Positions 17,444 through 27,466 of a stretch of 64,000 bases of DNA are shown piece by piece. The stretch's first letter is position 1. The number at the start of each line of letters is the position of its first letter. The notes beneath the pieces are model-generated. The model made no database searches, had not been told where the DNA came from, and worked only from the letters and a program-made list of their open reading frames with translations. The translations under genes were made by a program, and so were the position numbers. Source of the stretch: Nitrospirota bacterium (GTDB taxonomy: Bacteria; Nitrospirota; Nitrospiria; SBBL01; JAADHI01); NCBI GenBank assembly GCA_029261155.1, contig JAJDBW010000047.1:1-64000 (forward strand), given 5' to 3'.

Positions 17444-19006
17444 ATGATCCGAACAAGATTTAAGGTCGTTTTCGTTTTAATTTTGAGTGTCGCATTTCTG
17501 GGTTCAGTGCGGGTGGCGCACGCCGAAGCGGATAACTTATATCAGCGGCTGCTTTCGAAAGGCATTGGCGGTTTGGAGCGACGCGACCTGGGGCTCGCGC
17601 TACAAAATTTTGAAGAGGCCCTTGCGATGCAGCCCGAGGGCGTTGAGGCTAACTACTACCTGGGTGTGACGCATGCGCGGGCCAATCGCTTCAATAAAGC
17701 GGAGAGGCATTTTCTCAAAGCGATTTCGATCGAACGTACTTTTATGCCGGCCCAGTTTGACTTGGGGGTCCTTTATTATCAAAACAAGAAGGATCAAAAG
17801 GCGCTTCGCCTCTTCTCTATGGTGCAAGGGATGGACCCGGATCGGGCACGCGTTTATTTTTATCAGGGCGTAATTCTCCGTCGAAATGGAAAAACGGAAG
17901 AAGGCGATGCGAAGCTCGATCGGGCGCTTGCGCTCGATTCCGAGCTTGCGGCGGAAATTAATTTTTTAAGAGGGGCCGGCCACTTGCAGGCCGGACAATC
18001 CCGTGCCGCGCGAAAATCCTTACAAGAGGTGATTACCCTAACGCCGGAAGGTGAACTGGCGGACGCGGCGCGAGATTTGTTGGCACAAACGGGGGGGGCT
18101 TCCGGCAAGAAAAAACGCCTCAGTCTGCAGGCCTCCTTGGGCCTGCAGTACGACGACAATGTCATCCTCGAACCACGTTCGGCTTCCGCTTCAGCGGCGG
18201 GGATTACGAAGAAAAGCGATTTCGTCGGCCTGCTCTATCTACTGGCGAAATATGCCTGGTTGCAAGGGGACGATTGGCGCGGCGATCTCAAATACACTTA
18301 CTTTCTTAATTTCCACCAGGACAGTTCCTTGACTGATTTCGATGTCCAGGATAATCATTTTTCCGCAAGTGTTGGTCGCCGTTTCGGGAAGTTTGATGCC
18401 GACATCGAATATACCTTTCAAGTGGCCACCTTGGGCGGCGAAACCTACATACTTGCACATCGATTTCGCCCCAGAGCCATGCTTCATCATTCGAGGGCAC
18501 AAATTTCTGAGCTGGTGTATCAGTTCGGCATGAAGGATTTTGAAGATATTCCCTTGCTCTTTCCCGCCAATTCCGAACGCGATGTAAAGACCCATTTCCT
18601 CGGATTCAGTCATTATTTGGTTTACCTTCAAGATGGCGTGGTCTACGGAACGCTCTTGTATGAAATGGAAGCGGCGGGCGACAGTATTGCCGAAGACGAT
18701 TGGGGCTACGATGCCTTCGGCTTGAAATTGGGTACGGCCCTGCCGCCTTGGCACAGCCTAACGGCGGCCTTCGAATTGAATTGGCGGATGCGTCAATACA
18801 AAAACCCAAACCAACTTGCGCCGCTTGCGAACCCCGGGTTAAAACGGGAGGACGACGATCTTCTCTTCATCGTTTCCTTGAGCCGGCCCCTGAATGACGC
18901 CCTCGATCTATCGGCCCAGTACTTATATCAATTGAACGATTCGAATATCGCGGCTTTCGATTACCGACGGAATATTGTGGGATTTATCATCACGGCCAAG
19001 TATTAA
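17444..19006 (+). CDS. TPR protein with C-terminal outer-membrane beta-barrel-like region
   Basis: N-terminal TPRs then alternating beta-strand pattern ending ...DYRRNIVGFIITAKY. Confidence 0.65.
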   Translation: MIRTRFKVVFVLILSVAFLGSVRVAHAEADNLYQRLLSKGIGGLERRDLGLALQNFEEALAMQPEGVEANYYLGVTHARANRFNKAERHFLKAISIERTFMPAQFDLGVLYYQNKKDQKALRLFSMVQGMDPDRARVYFYQGVILRRNGKTEEGDAKLDRALALDSELAAEINFLRGAGHLQAGQSRAARKSLQEVITLTPEGELADAARDLLAQTGGASGKKKRLSLQASLGLQYDDNVILEPRSASASAAGITKKSDFVGLLYLLAKYAWLQGDDWRGDLKYTYFLNFHQDSSLTDFDVQDNHFSASVGRRFGKFDADIEYTFQVATLGGETYILAHRFRPRAMLHHSRAQISELVYQFGMKDFEDIPLLFPANSERDVKTHFLGFSHYLVYLQDGVVYGTLLYEMEAAGDSIAEDDWGYDAFGLKLGTALPPWHSLTAAFELNWRMRQYKNPNQLAPLANPGLKREDDDLLFIVSLSRPLNDALDLSAQYLYQLNDSNIAAFDYRRNIVGFIITAKY

Positions 19007-19021
19007 GGAAAGACAACAAGC

Positions 19022-22000
19022 TTGCGATCAAAAAAATCGGAGCCGATCCGCGAATGCGAGAAGACGATGGAGATCTTAAAGAAAAAGACCCTGGCGAATG
19101 GGACAAGGCATTGTGTTGGATTACGGACCCTTGCGCTTTTTTTTCTGCTTTTGTTTTTCGCAGCCTGTGGTCCCGGTGCTTCGGGCGGGGGCGCACCGGA
19201 GTCCACAAGCGCCGTCGGCATTACACTTTCCCTTCCCCAATCGAATACGGGGAATCGATCTAAAGCCCTTCGCGCCCCGTCGGTTTCCGAATCCATTGCG
19301 TCCTTACGTATCACGGTGAGCAGTGCCGACGGCGATGCCTTGACTTCGGCGGATCTGGATGTTTCCACGGGTGGAACCGTGACCGTTCCCTTGGCCGTGC
19401 CTTCCGGTTCTGCACGTCTTTTTGTTGTCGAAATCCTCGACAATAAAAAGAGGGTCTTGTTTCTGGGCAGCGCGATGGCCGATCTCTTGCCCGGTGTGTC
19501 CGTGACCCTGCCTGTCAGCGTTAGCCCACCCATGACGATCAGCCCGAATGTGATTAGCATTCCGGTCCGGGGCAGTCAGCAGTTTCAAGCGGCCTTGAGT
19601 CCCGCTTTGCTGGGGCTACTGATGGATGCGACACTCGATTGGCGCATCGAAGATGAAAATGGAACCGTCATCAAGGTCGGGATCCTTCCCGAAACAGGCG
19701 CGGCAGTGACCTACACCGCGCCGGATCAATTGCCAATTCAAAGCGACTTGATTATTAAAGTCTCCCTGCGCTCGAATCCAAATATTTATCAAAGCCTGCC
19801 GCTCTCCATTGTTCTGGCGCGCCTTGTGGATGGTCAGCTCGGCAATGATGGAGGGGATTGCGGCAGCGAACTTTCCCCCTGCAAAACCATCGGCAAGGCC
19901 ATGAACTTGGCAAAGGCGGGTGAGGTGGTCCTGGTCAAACCGGGCGTCTATCCTTTCGGCGGCGCCAATGGTGAAGCGGTGCCCTTGCCCTTGACCGAAG
20001 GCGTCACCTTGGAAGGCCAGGCGATCGACGGGCAATTGGCCATTCTCGATTTTATCTCTCCAAACAAGGACGACGATGAGACGCCGGGACCCGGCATTCT
20101 AGGTGCAAACGATGCGACCATTCGTGGCCTGACCCTTCAGGAAAACGGCCAATTTGACAGCCTCATCGACACGAAGGGATCGACGCTGGTCATTGAAAAT
20201 AATGTTTTTAAAGATTTGTGTGGGCAGTGCGGGGCTGTGGCGCTATGGGTTCAAGGCGGGGGCAGCCCGGAGATCTTGGGCAATCTCTTCGGGGATTTCG
20301 ATGCCGATGGTTTTACAAGGGCGTTACAAATTGATGACGCAAGCACACCGCGAATCCAATCCAACAGTTTTATTGGAAACAAAACTGGCGTTTCCATCCA
20401 AAACCCGGCTCAACCGGATATGGGCGGTGGGGCAAAGGGAAGCCTTGGCCACAATCGGCTTAGCTGTAATGAGGATGCCGATTTAACTAACAATTCATCC
20501 ACAGGAATTCTTTTTGCGCAAAACAACCAATGGGACCACGCGCCTCCGGAAGAGGGTGTGTTCGCGGTCGGGAGTGGAATCGACATTTTCGACGCGGGGC
20601 GTTTCATCGATGCAAGCAATGACAGCCTTTTTCCCAATTCGCGTTGCAATTACGGCATTCGCGTTTCGCCGGTATCCGGGTTGGTCACGACGGAAGATGG
20701 CGGAACCGCGAATTTTACAGTGGTATTGAACACCCCTCCGAAGGCCGATGTCTTCATTACCCTTTCGTCGAACGATACCAGTGAGGGGACGGTTTCTGTG
20801 CCAAGCTTAACGTTCACATCGGAGAATTGGAATCAGGTACAAACAGTGACGATTACCGGGAAGGACGATGACTCGGTAGACGGGGATGTCTCTTATACGA
20901 TTGAAATCGATCCCGCGCAAAGTGAGGATCTTCATTACGAGGGCAGGGATGCCGAGGATGTGTCTGTGCTCAATCAGGATAACGATTCGGCCTCCGGCGC
21001 GGGCATTACTGTGAACCCGACTACTGGCCTCGTTACGACGGAGGCAGGCGGCACGGACACCTTCACTGTCGTCCTGCGATCGCAGCCGACGGCGCCGGTC
21101 ACCATTGGGCTGACTTCGGATAACACCTTAGAAGGCACCGTTTCTCCGAACAGCCTAACCTTCACAGTCGCCAACTGGAACCGAGAACAAGTCGTGACGA
21201 TCACGGGTCAGAATGATGACGTGGCCGATGGCGATGTGGACTACACCATTGTGACGGCAGCGGCAAGCAGCAGCGATGCAATCTACAACGGCATGGATGC
21301 GGAAGATGTGACGCTTACAAATCAAGACAACGATACGGTCGGCATTACCGTGAATCCCATCGCCGGTCTGGTGACGACCGAGGCGGGCGGAAGCGACAGC
21401 TTTAGCCTTGTGCTCAATTCGCAGCCGAGGGCACCGGTGACCATTCGATTGCGGTCGAGCGACACGACAGAAGGAAGCCTTTCACTCAGCAGCCTCACTT
21501 TTACGGCGACCAATTGGAACATCGAACAGCGCGTGACGGTGACAGGCGTCAATGACGACATTGATGATGAAGATGTCGATTACTTAATCATCACCACCGC
21601 ATCGAGCAATGATGCAGCGTACAACGTGATCGATCCTGACGATGTGGGTGTCACGAATCGTGATGACGATCAGTTCGGCATTCTTGTTAATCCACTCATC
21701 GGCTTGGTGACCACCGAAGCGGGCGGAACGGCGACCTTTACCGTTGTCCTTCAGTCTCAACCGACGGCAAACGTGAATATTGGACTTTCTTCCAGTGACG
21801 GAACGGAAGGCCGGGTCTCAGCCCAGAGCCTCACCTTTACTTCCACAAACTGGAACCAGGCACAAACCGTGACCGTCACGGGACAAGATGACGATGTGGC
21901 CGATGGACCGGTTGCGTACACCATTTTCACGGATCCTGCAACAAGCAACGACCCGAGCTATAACGGACTGGATCCCGCGGATGTCTCACTTACGAACCAA

Positions 22001-23227
22001 GACAACGATGCTGTCGGCATCACCGTGAATCCCATCGCTGGTTTGGTGACCACCGAGGCGGGCGGAACGGACCGCTTTACCCTCGTTCTAAACTCACAAC
22101 CGATTGCCGACGTTACGGTCCGTATTTCATCAAGCGATACGAGTGAAGGAAGCGTTTCGCCGATTAGCGTAAGCTTTGGTTTGGCGAATTGGAATCAAGC
22201 CCAAACTGTGGTCGTGACCGGACTGGATGATAGTGTGGTGGATGGTGATATCGCTTACACGATTGTGACGGCACCCGCCGGGAGCAACGATCCGAATTAC
22301 AATGGCCTCGATCCCTCCGATGTCGCGGTGACGAACCAGGACAATGATGTGCTCTCGCACACCCTCACCGTTCGGACGGCCGGAACGGGACGCGGATCTG
22401 TCAGTTCTCTTCCCGCCGGGATTGATTGCGGCCAGGACTGTTCAGAAAGCTTTCCGGCGGGTACACAGGTCCGCTTAACCGCGATTCCAGACAAAGCCTC
22501 GGTCTTTAGCGGTTGGAGCGGCGATCCGGATTGCAGTGCAGCAGGCGCGGCAACTTCGGTGACCATGAATGGCGATAAAACCTGCGTGGCGACCTTCACG
22601 CTGCTTTATATCTTCAAGGCCAACTTCGATTCCGACGATGTCGGCAAACCCCCGAATATCAGTCCGCCCGCGCAGGGCGACCAGGTTTGGGATCGCTTGG
22701 AACTCATTACAGGCCAGAGCGGAAGGGTTCACGTTCAGGACCAGGTGGGTGACTTGAGTAAAAACCCGCTTTTACTCGATTCGCCGACACGCCAAAATGG
22801 ATCCGTTGCTTTCCGCGGATTTGTGGAAGGGGCGCCGCCCGGAAGAGGTGTCTATCTATTGCGCTGGCAGTCCCTTTTGAACTCGGACCCCCAGGTTCCT
22901 GTTGCGGCCAATATCGGCATCCTCGACAGCGAGGGGACGATCATCGGGGTCCTGACTTACCGCGCAGGTAATTTGCTCGACTTCAATAATATTTCCCCGG
23001 AGGAAGGCATTGGCGTGCCCTGGAAATTGGATGTCGCTCAAACCTTTGAGGTGACTGTAAATCTCGACATAAACAGGCTGAGCCTTACTATTGACGGTGT
23101 CGCAGTTTCGGGATTTCAGGATGTCCCCTTCTTTAGTCAGAATACGGGGGGTCTTGCAGAGATTATTATGAGTGTGGGTGTGCTTCAGAAGATGGGTGTG
23201 GACGATATCGAAGTGATCGTCCAGTAA
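19022..23227 (+). CDS. 1401-aa surface lipoprotein: beta-helix region, five ~110-aa tandem beta domains, InlB-B-like repeat, C-terminal lectin-like region
   Basis: FAACG lipobox; five copies of GLVTTEAGGTxxFTVVL...SSDTTEG...LTFTxxNWNxxQTVTVTGxDDD; LTVRTAGTGRGSVSS...CVATF. Confidence 0.75.
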   Translation: MRSKKSEPIRECEKTMEILKKKTLANGTRHCVGLRTLALFFLLLFFAACGPGASGGGAPESTSAVGITLSLPQSNTGNRSKALRAPSVSESIASLRITVSSADGDALTSADLDVSTGGTVTVPLAVPSGSARLFVVEILDNKKRVLFLGSAMADLLPGVSVTLPVSVSPPMTISPNVISIPVRGSQQFQAALSPALLGLLMDATLDWRIEDENGTVIKVGILPETGAAVTYTAPDQLPIQSDLIIKVSLRSNPNIYQSLPLSIVLARLVDGQLGNDGGDCGSELSPCKTIGKAMNLAKAGEVVLVKPGVYPFGGANGEAVPLPLTEGVTLEGQAIDGQLAILDFISPNKDDDETPGPGILGANDATIRGLTLQENGQFDSLIDTKGSTLVIENNVFKDLCGQCGAVALWVQGGGSPEILGNLFGDFDADGFTRALQIDDASTPRIQSNSFIGNKTGVSIQNPAQPDMGGGAKGSLGHNRLSCNEDADLTNNSSTGILFAQNNQWDHAPPEEGVFAVGSGIDIFDAGRFIDASNDSLFPNSRCNYGIRVSPVSGLVTTEDGGTANFTVVLNTPPKADVFITLSSNDTSEGTVSVPSLTFTSENWNQVQTVTITGKDDDSVDGDVSYTIEIDPAQSEDLHYEGRDAEDVSVLNQDNDSASGAGITVNPTTGLVTTEAGGTDTFTVVLRSQPTAPVTIGLTSDNTLEGTVSPNSLTFTVANWNREQVVTITGQNDDVADGDVDYTIVTAAASSSDAIYNGMDAEDVTLTNQDNDTVGITVNPIAGLVTTEAGGSDSFSLVLNSQPRAPVTIRLRSSDTTEGSLSLSSLTFTATNWNIEQRVTVTGVNDDIDDEDVDYLIITTASSNDAAYNVIDPDDVGVTNRDDDQFGILVNPLIGLVTTEAGGTATFTVVLQSQPTANVNIGLSSSDGTEGRVSAQSLTFTSTNWNQAQTVTVTGQDDDVADGPVAYTIFTDPATSNDPSYNGLDPADVSLTNQDNDAVGITVNPIAGLVTTEAGGTDRFTLVLNSQPIADVTVRISSSDTSEGSVSPISVSFGLANWNQAQTVVVTGLDDSVVDGDIAYTIVTAPAGSNDPNYNGLDPSDVAVTNQDNDVLSHTLTVRTAGTGRGSVSSLPAGIDCGQDCSESFPAGTQVRLTAIPDKASVFSGWSGDPDCSAAGAATSVTMNGDKTCVATFTLLYIFKANFDSDDVGKPPNISPPAQGDQVWDRLELITGQSGRVHVQDQVGDLSKNPLLLDSPTRQNGSVAFRGFVEGAPPGRGVYLLRWQSLLNSDPQVPVAANIGILDSEGTIIGVLTYRAGNLLDFNNISPEEGIGVPWKLDVAQTFEVTVNLDINRLSLTIDGVAVSGFQDVPFFSQNTGGLAEIIMSVGVLQKMGVDDIEVIVQ

Positions 23228-23250
23228 TGCGCAAAGGATGGGGCTTGACC

Positions 23251-23967
23251 TTAGTTTTCTGGCCGCTTGTACCAGTACCAACAAAGCGAACGGAAAAAGA
23301 TCAGAAAAGGGAAGAAGAGGCAGAGTGCTGTCATTAAGATCACCCGTTCCGGATGATCTAATTTCCGTGCGGAGGTGGTGATCGGATATTCCGTAATGAC
23401 ACAAAAAGACATCCGCTTTTTCTTCCCCCAGCGTTTTAAATCTCGCGAAAATCGAATTTCTTCTCCGGCATACAAATATTTGCTAAATCCCCCGATGTCC
23501 TCAAAGGCCTCCCGTAAACAGTAGACGAAGCTGCCTGCCGCCAGTTGAAATCGCCGCGAGACGCCTGTCCAAAACATTAGGATGAGTTTGGAAAAAACGC
23601 CGGTCTGCCGGTCGAAGCGGATGAGTGTGCCGCCGCCACAACAGCGTCCGTCTTCGAGCTTGTCGAGCGCGGTTTTTAGGAGTTGGGGGGAAATCAGGCT
23701 GTCGGCATCTAAAAAGATGAGGTAGTGTCCGGTCGCGAGGGCTGCGCCGGCATTGCGGGCCCGGGAGATTTGGTTTTTCCCTTCGAAGGCGACCTTGGCG
23801 CCGTGGGCCTCGGCCACTTGGGCGGTGTTGTCGGTGGAATTATTATCGGCCACAATAATTTCACCCTTTAGTGCTATTGTCGCCATGGCCGCTTTTAAGG
23901 TGGCCAGCGATTTAGGTAACCAGGCGGCTTCGTTGTAAGCCGGAATGATGACAGAATAGTGCGGCAT
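23251..23967 (-). CDS. Glycosyltransferase family 2
   Basis: YSVIIPAYNEAAWLPKSL...EIIVADNNSTDNTAQVAE...NAGAALATGHYLIFLDADS. Confidence 0.85.
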   Translation of the reverse strand: MPHYSVIIPAYNEAAWLPKSLATLKAAMATIALKGEIIVADNNSTDNTAQVAEAHGAKVAFEGKNQISRARNAGAALATGHYLIFLDADSLISPQLLKTALDKLEDGRCCGGGTLIRFDRQTGVFSKLILMFWTGVSRRFQLAAGSFVYCLREAFEDIGGFSKYLYAGEEIRFSRDLKRWGKKKRMSFCVITEYPITTSARKLDHPERVILMTALCLFFPFLIFFRSLCWYWYKRPEN

Positions 23968-24030
23968 GTGCGTTAATCTAGGAAAGGGGCGCTTGTTCAT
24001 GCGCAGGGCGAAATAGAGAGTTGTAGGCGA

Positions 24031-24303
24031 TTATTCTAGTACGACGGCGACGCCGCCGCCTTCTTTGTCGACCACGGGCATGGATTTGTTGCAATGGGGA
24101 CATTTGACATAGACGAGGTTGTCGAAAAGGCCGATGCTGTAGTGATTGACGAGTAAGTCGAATTCTTTTTTGCAGGCGGGGCAGGCAGTGAGATAACGCT
24201 TGAGGAAGACCGTGATATCGGATTGGATGGTTTCGATTTGATGTTGCAATCGAAGAACTTCCGATTCGAGGCGGTCGACCCGCTTGGCGATCTCTTCGGA
24301 CAT
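24031..24303 (-). CDS. Coiled-coil/zinc-ribbon-like small protein
   Basis: RVDRLESEVLRLQHQIE...CPAC...CPHC. Confidence 0.55.
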   Translation of the reverse strand: MSEEIAKRVDRLESEVLRLQHQIETIQSDITVFLKRYLTACPACKKEFDLLVNHYSIGLFDNLVYVKCPHCNKSMPVVDKEGGGVAVVLE

Positions 24304-24499
24304 GCTTATATCATAGGTTATATCGGGTCTGCACGCAAGAGAATTACTACAAAATTGTTTAGAAAATACGCGTGGCCTTGCTTAGCACCCTAATTCTGCA
24401 TTATCCTAAGCGCAGAGGCTTTCGCCTTGTTTTTTCGCGTGTAGCCCGTTATCATGTCGATCCGACTCGGGCCAAACTCAAGGTTTTGAAGAGCTTAAG

Positions 24500-24919
24500 A
24501 TGCAAGATCAGGTACAAATGGATATTGAGATGAAAGACAGCCCGCAAGAAGCGGTTCAAGAAACCTACATTGATCACAAAGATCTCGCCGTGCTCTGGGC
24601 GGTGGGCGTGCTGGTTTCTTTGTTGATTTCCCTTGCCGGGACGATGTGGAACCCATCCAGCTACGATGCCATTCAGAGCACCGCCGTCGACGAAACGGAA
24701 GCGCGGGTGGAAAACAGCCAAAACCAGCTCGTGGCCAATGCCTTAAACAATGGAGAAATCGAATACCACTTCTCCATGGACAAGTTGGTGAAGCTCAAGC
24801 CGGGCTACGTGCGTTTTTCCGTCGATTTGGTTCGCCTCATCCTCTTTCCCTGTGGTCCCATTGTGATTCTCGGCCTGCTCATTCGGAAATCCATACAACA
24901 TTCGAAGCAAAAGCGCTAG
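24500..24919 (+). CDS. Hypothetical membrane protein
   Basis: 139 aa with two predicted TM stretches. Confidence 0.55.
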   Translation: MQDQVQMDIEMKDSPQEAVQETYIDHKDLAVLWAVGVLVSLLISLAGTMWNPSSYDAIQSTAVDETEARVENSQNQLVANALNNGEIEYHFSMDKLVKLKPGYVRFSVDLVRLILFPCGPIVILGLLIRKSIQHSKQKR

Positions 24920-24955
24920 CGCCCGGCGAAGCAGAGAAAACAAAGAACAGACCGA

Positions 24956-26710
24956 ATGGCGAAGGCTTCAAACAGCTGGCGAATTTTAAACTACGCCCGT
25001 CCCTATGTCCGCACTTTGGCGATTGCGACGGCCTTCCTCCTCATATCCTCCGGCATCAGCCTCAGCATTCCCTGGATTGTTCGCGGGCCTATCGACGACA
25101 TCCTTACGCGCCGCGAGATTCCATCCCTGCTGGCGCTCTTTGGCCTGATCCTCCTTTTTATGGTTCAAGCCCTCTTTTCCTTTACACACAATTATCTTTC
25201 GGGTGCGGTCGGGCAACGTGTGCTCGCCGATCTTCGCGTCCATCTTTTTTCGCATCTTCAGTCTTTATCGCTTCCTTTTTTCAGCGGCCGCCGAACGGGT
25301 GAGCTGCTCTCCAGGTTGACCAACGACCTGGGCGTGGTCCAATCTCTGGCCACGGAGATGCCGGTTAATATCATACGGCAGGGCCTGATTCTTATCGGCG
25401 GCATCATCATCATTATCTACATGAATTGGCGGTTAACCGTTCTGGCCCTCTTCCTCATCCCGATCGTGGTTATCGCCGCGCGTTTCATGGGAAGGCGATT
25501 GCGGGCCTTGTCCACATCGGTCCAAGACCAGTTGGCCCATACGACCACCTTAATGGAAGAGATGATTACGGGGATACGGACGATCAAGTCTTTTGGCCGG
25601 GAAAACTATGAGGCGGAGCGCTTTTCCGCGCAAACGAACAAAACCCTCGAGGTGATGTTGAAACGCTTGCGGATTTCCACGGCCTTTGGGCCTTTGATGG
25701 TTTTTCTTGGCTTCAGCACGGCCTGCGGCCTGATGTGGTACGGGGCGCGGGAGGTCGTGTTGGGGAAGATTACACCGGGCGAAGTCATCGCCTTTGTCAT
25801 GTATGCCGTGATTATTACCGGACCGGTAGGTAGTTTTGCACGCCTTTTTTCTCAGCTGCAAGAAGGCCTCGGAGCCAGTCGACGGGTCTTCGAACTCCTG
25901 GATACCCCGGCTCTCATTGCAGATGCGCCCAATGCCTTTCGCCTTCCGCCCATTGCCGGCGCGGTGCGCTTCGATGGGGTTTCTTTTTATTATGACGAAA
26001 GCCAGCCCGTCTTACAGGCCATCGATTTCGAGATTCAACCCGGCGAGAAGGTCGCCCTTGTGGGCCCCAGCGGCGCGGGGAAGAGCACGCTCATTCACCT
26101 CTTGCATCGCTTTTACGATCCGGTGTCTGGGACAGTTTCGATTGATGGGCATCCACTCAAGAAGGTCCAGATTAAAAGTTATTACGATCAGATCGCTTAC
26201 GTGCCTCAGGAGGTTCTCCTTTTTGGCGGGAGCCTGCGGGACAATATTCGCTATGGTCGGCTGGAGGCCACGGAAGAAGAAGTGATTGCGGCCTCACAGG
26301 CGGCCCACGCCCACGACTTTATCACGACCTTTGTAAAAGGCTACGATACGGTTGTTGGCGAAAAGGGCTTAACCCTTTCCGGCGGGCAGCGGCAGCGCAT
26401 TGCTATTGCCCGCGCGTTTTTAAAAAATCCCAGAGTGCTTATCCTCGACGAGGCCACGGCCTATCTCGACAACGAGTCTGAGCTGTTTATCCAGGAGGCC
26501 TTGGAGGTTTTAATGGCGGATAAGACGACCTTTATGATTGCACACCGGCTTTCGACGATTCAAAAGGCAGACCGCATCCTTGTCTTCAATAAAGGAAAGC
26601 TTGTGGAGCAAGGGAACCATGCCGAACTCATGACCTTGGGCGCACTGTACTATCACCTCTACACCCTCAAAGCCGCAGGCGCGGAGCTTCCTATTTCGGA
26701 TCAAGTCTAA
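24956..26710 (+). CDS. ABC transporter ATP-binding/permease (MsbA-like)
   Basis: ABC membrane domain; VGPSGAGKSTLIHLL, LSGGQRQRIAIARAF, VLILDEATAYLD. Confidence 0.9.
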   Translation: MAKASNSWRILNYARPYVRTLAIATAFLLISSGISLSIPWIVRGPIDDILTRREIPSLLALFGLILLFMVQALFSFTHNYLSGAVGQRVLADLRVHLFSHLQSLSLPFFSGRRTGELLSRLTNDLGVVQSLATEMPVNIIRQGLILIGGIIIIIYMNWRLTVLALFLIPIVVIAARFMGRRLRALSTSVQDQLAHTTTLMEEMITGIRTIKSFGRENYEAERFSAQTNKTLEVMLKRLRISTAFGPLMVFLGFSTACGLMWYGAREVVLGKITPGEVIAFVMYAVIITGPVGSFARLFSQLQEGLGASRRVFELLDTPALIADAPNAFRLPPIAGAVRFDGVSFYYDESQPVLQAIDFEIQPGEKVALVGPSGAGKSTLIHLLHRFYDPVSGTVSIDGHPLKKVQIKSYYDQIAYVPQEVLLFGGSLRDNIRYGRLEATEEEVIAASQAAHAHDFITTFVKGYDTVVGEKGLTLSGGQRQRIAIARAFLKNPRVLILDEATAYLDNESELFIQEALEVLMADKTTFMIAHRLSTIQKADRILVFNKGKLVEQGNHAELMTLGALYYHLYTLKAAGAELPISDQV

Positions 26711-27200
26711 GCGAAGAATCTTCTTTTTGGGGGATCGATTCGTTCACGTGGATCGGGAGTTGAAGCTTGTGGCTTCCGGCTTGATCTTGCCAGCTGAGCT
26801 TGAGATCGACTTTTTGGGGGCTTTGTTTCGAATCTAGGGCAATGGAGAGGTCGCCTTTTGGAAGGGCCGACACGGCGTTCTGCCATTCCTTAAAATCCTC
26901 ATCGCAAGTGGAGAGCGGGTTTTGTTCGGGGCAGTTTGTTTTTAGATTGGCCGCCGTTTGCATGCCATCGTAAAGTTGAACATTGGCGCCGTTTTCTTGG
27001 ATACGCGCGCTCACTTTTTGCACAATCCGATTGGCCAAGATCGTGTGTTCCGAGTCGTTTGCCTTTCGCAGCGCGGAAACCTTCATTGAAAGCAGGGCGA
27101 GCAAGCCAAAAGTTACGATAATCATCACGCCGAAAATCTCAATCAGCGTAAAGCCGTTTTCCTCCTTTGTCCAATTCGTTTTTAAAAAGTAAAGGCGCAT
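26691..27200 (-). CDS. Prepilin-type (PilV-like) protein
   Basis: GFTLIEIFGVMIIVTFGLLALLSMKVSALRKA type IV prepilin motif. Confidence 0.75.
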   Translation of the reverse strand: MRLYFLKTNWTKEENGFTLIEIFGVMIIVTFGLLALLSMKVSALRKANDSEHTILANRIVQKVSARIQENGANVQLYDGMQTAANLKTNCPEQNPLSTCDEDFKEWQNAVSALPKGDLSIALDSKQSPQKVDLKLSWQDQAGSHKLQLPIHVNESIPQKEDSSLRLDPK

Positions 27201-27466
27201 AATCTCTTCAATAACAAGGGGTTTTGGGCTAAGAGCCCTTTAACAAGGCCCAAGCCGTATCTCTGTGATGAGCAATCCTTATGCCTAAGCTTTTTGGAAG
27301 GACTGAATGATTAAATAACAATTAATTTCAATGTGTTATGGATTTGTAATTTATAAGAGAAGGATGGGCTATGAAACGCGCACTTCTTATTTATGAGAAA
27401 GGTCTTACATAATGCCGGGGGGAGATGGAAATAAATAAACTGAGATGAATAATACCGCTTTGCTGG

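Noticed and set aside
20650-22350. Regular ~340-bp repeats as a CRISPR or DNA satellite
   Set aside because: Repeats are protein-domain duplications inside one continuous ORF; no short direct repeats with unique spacers
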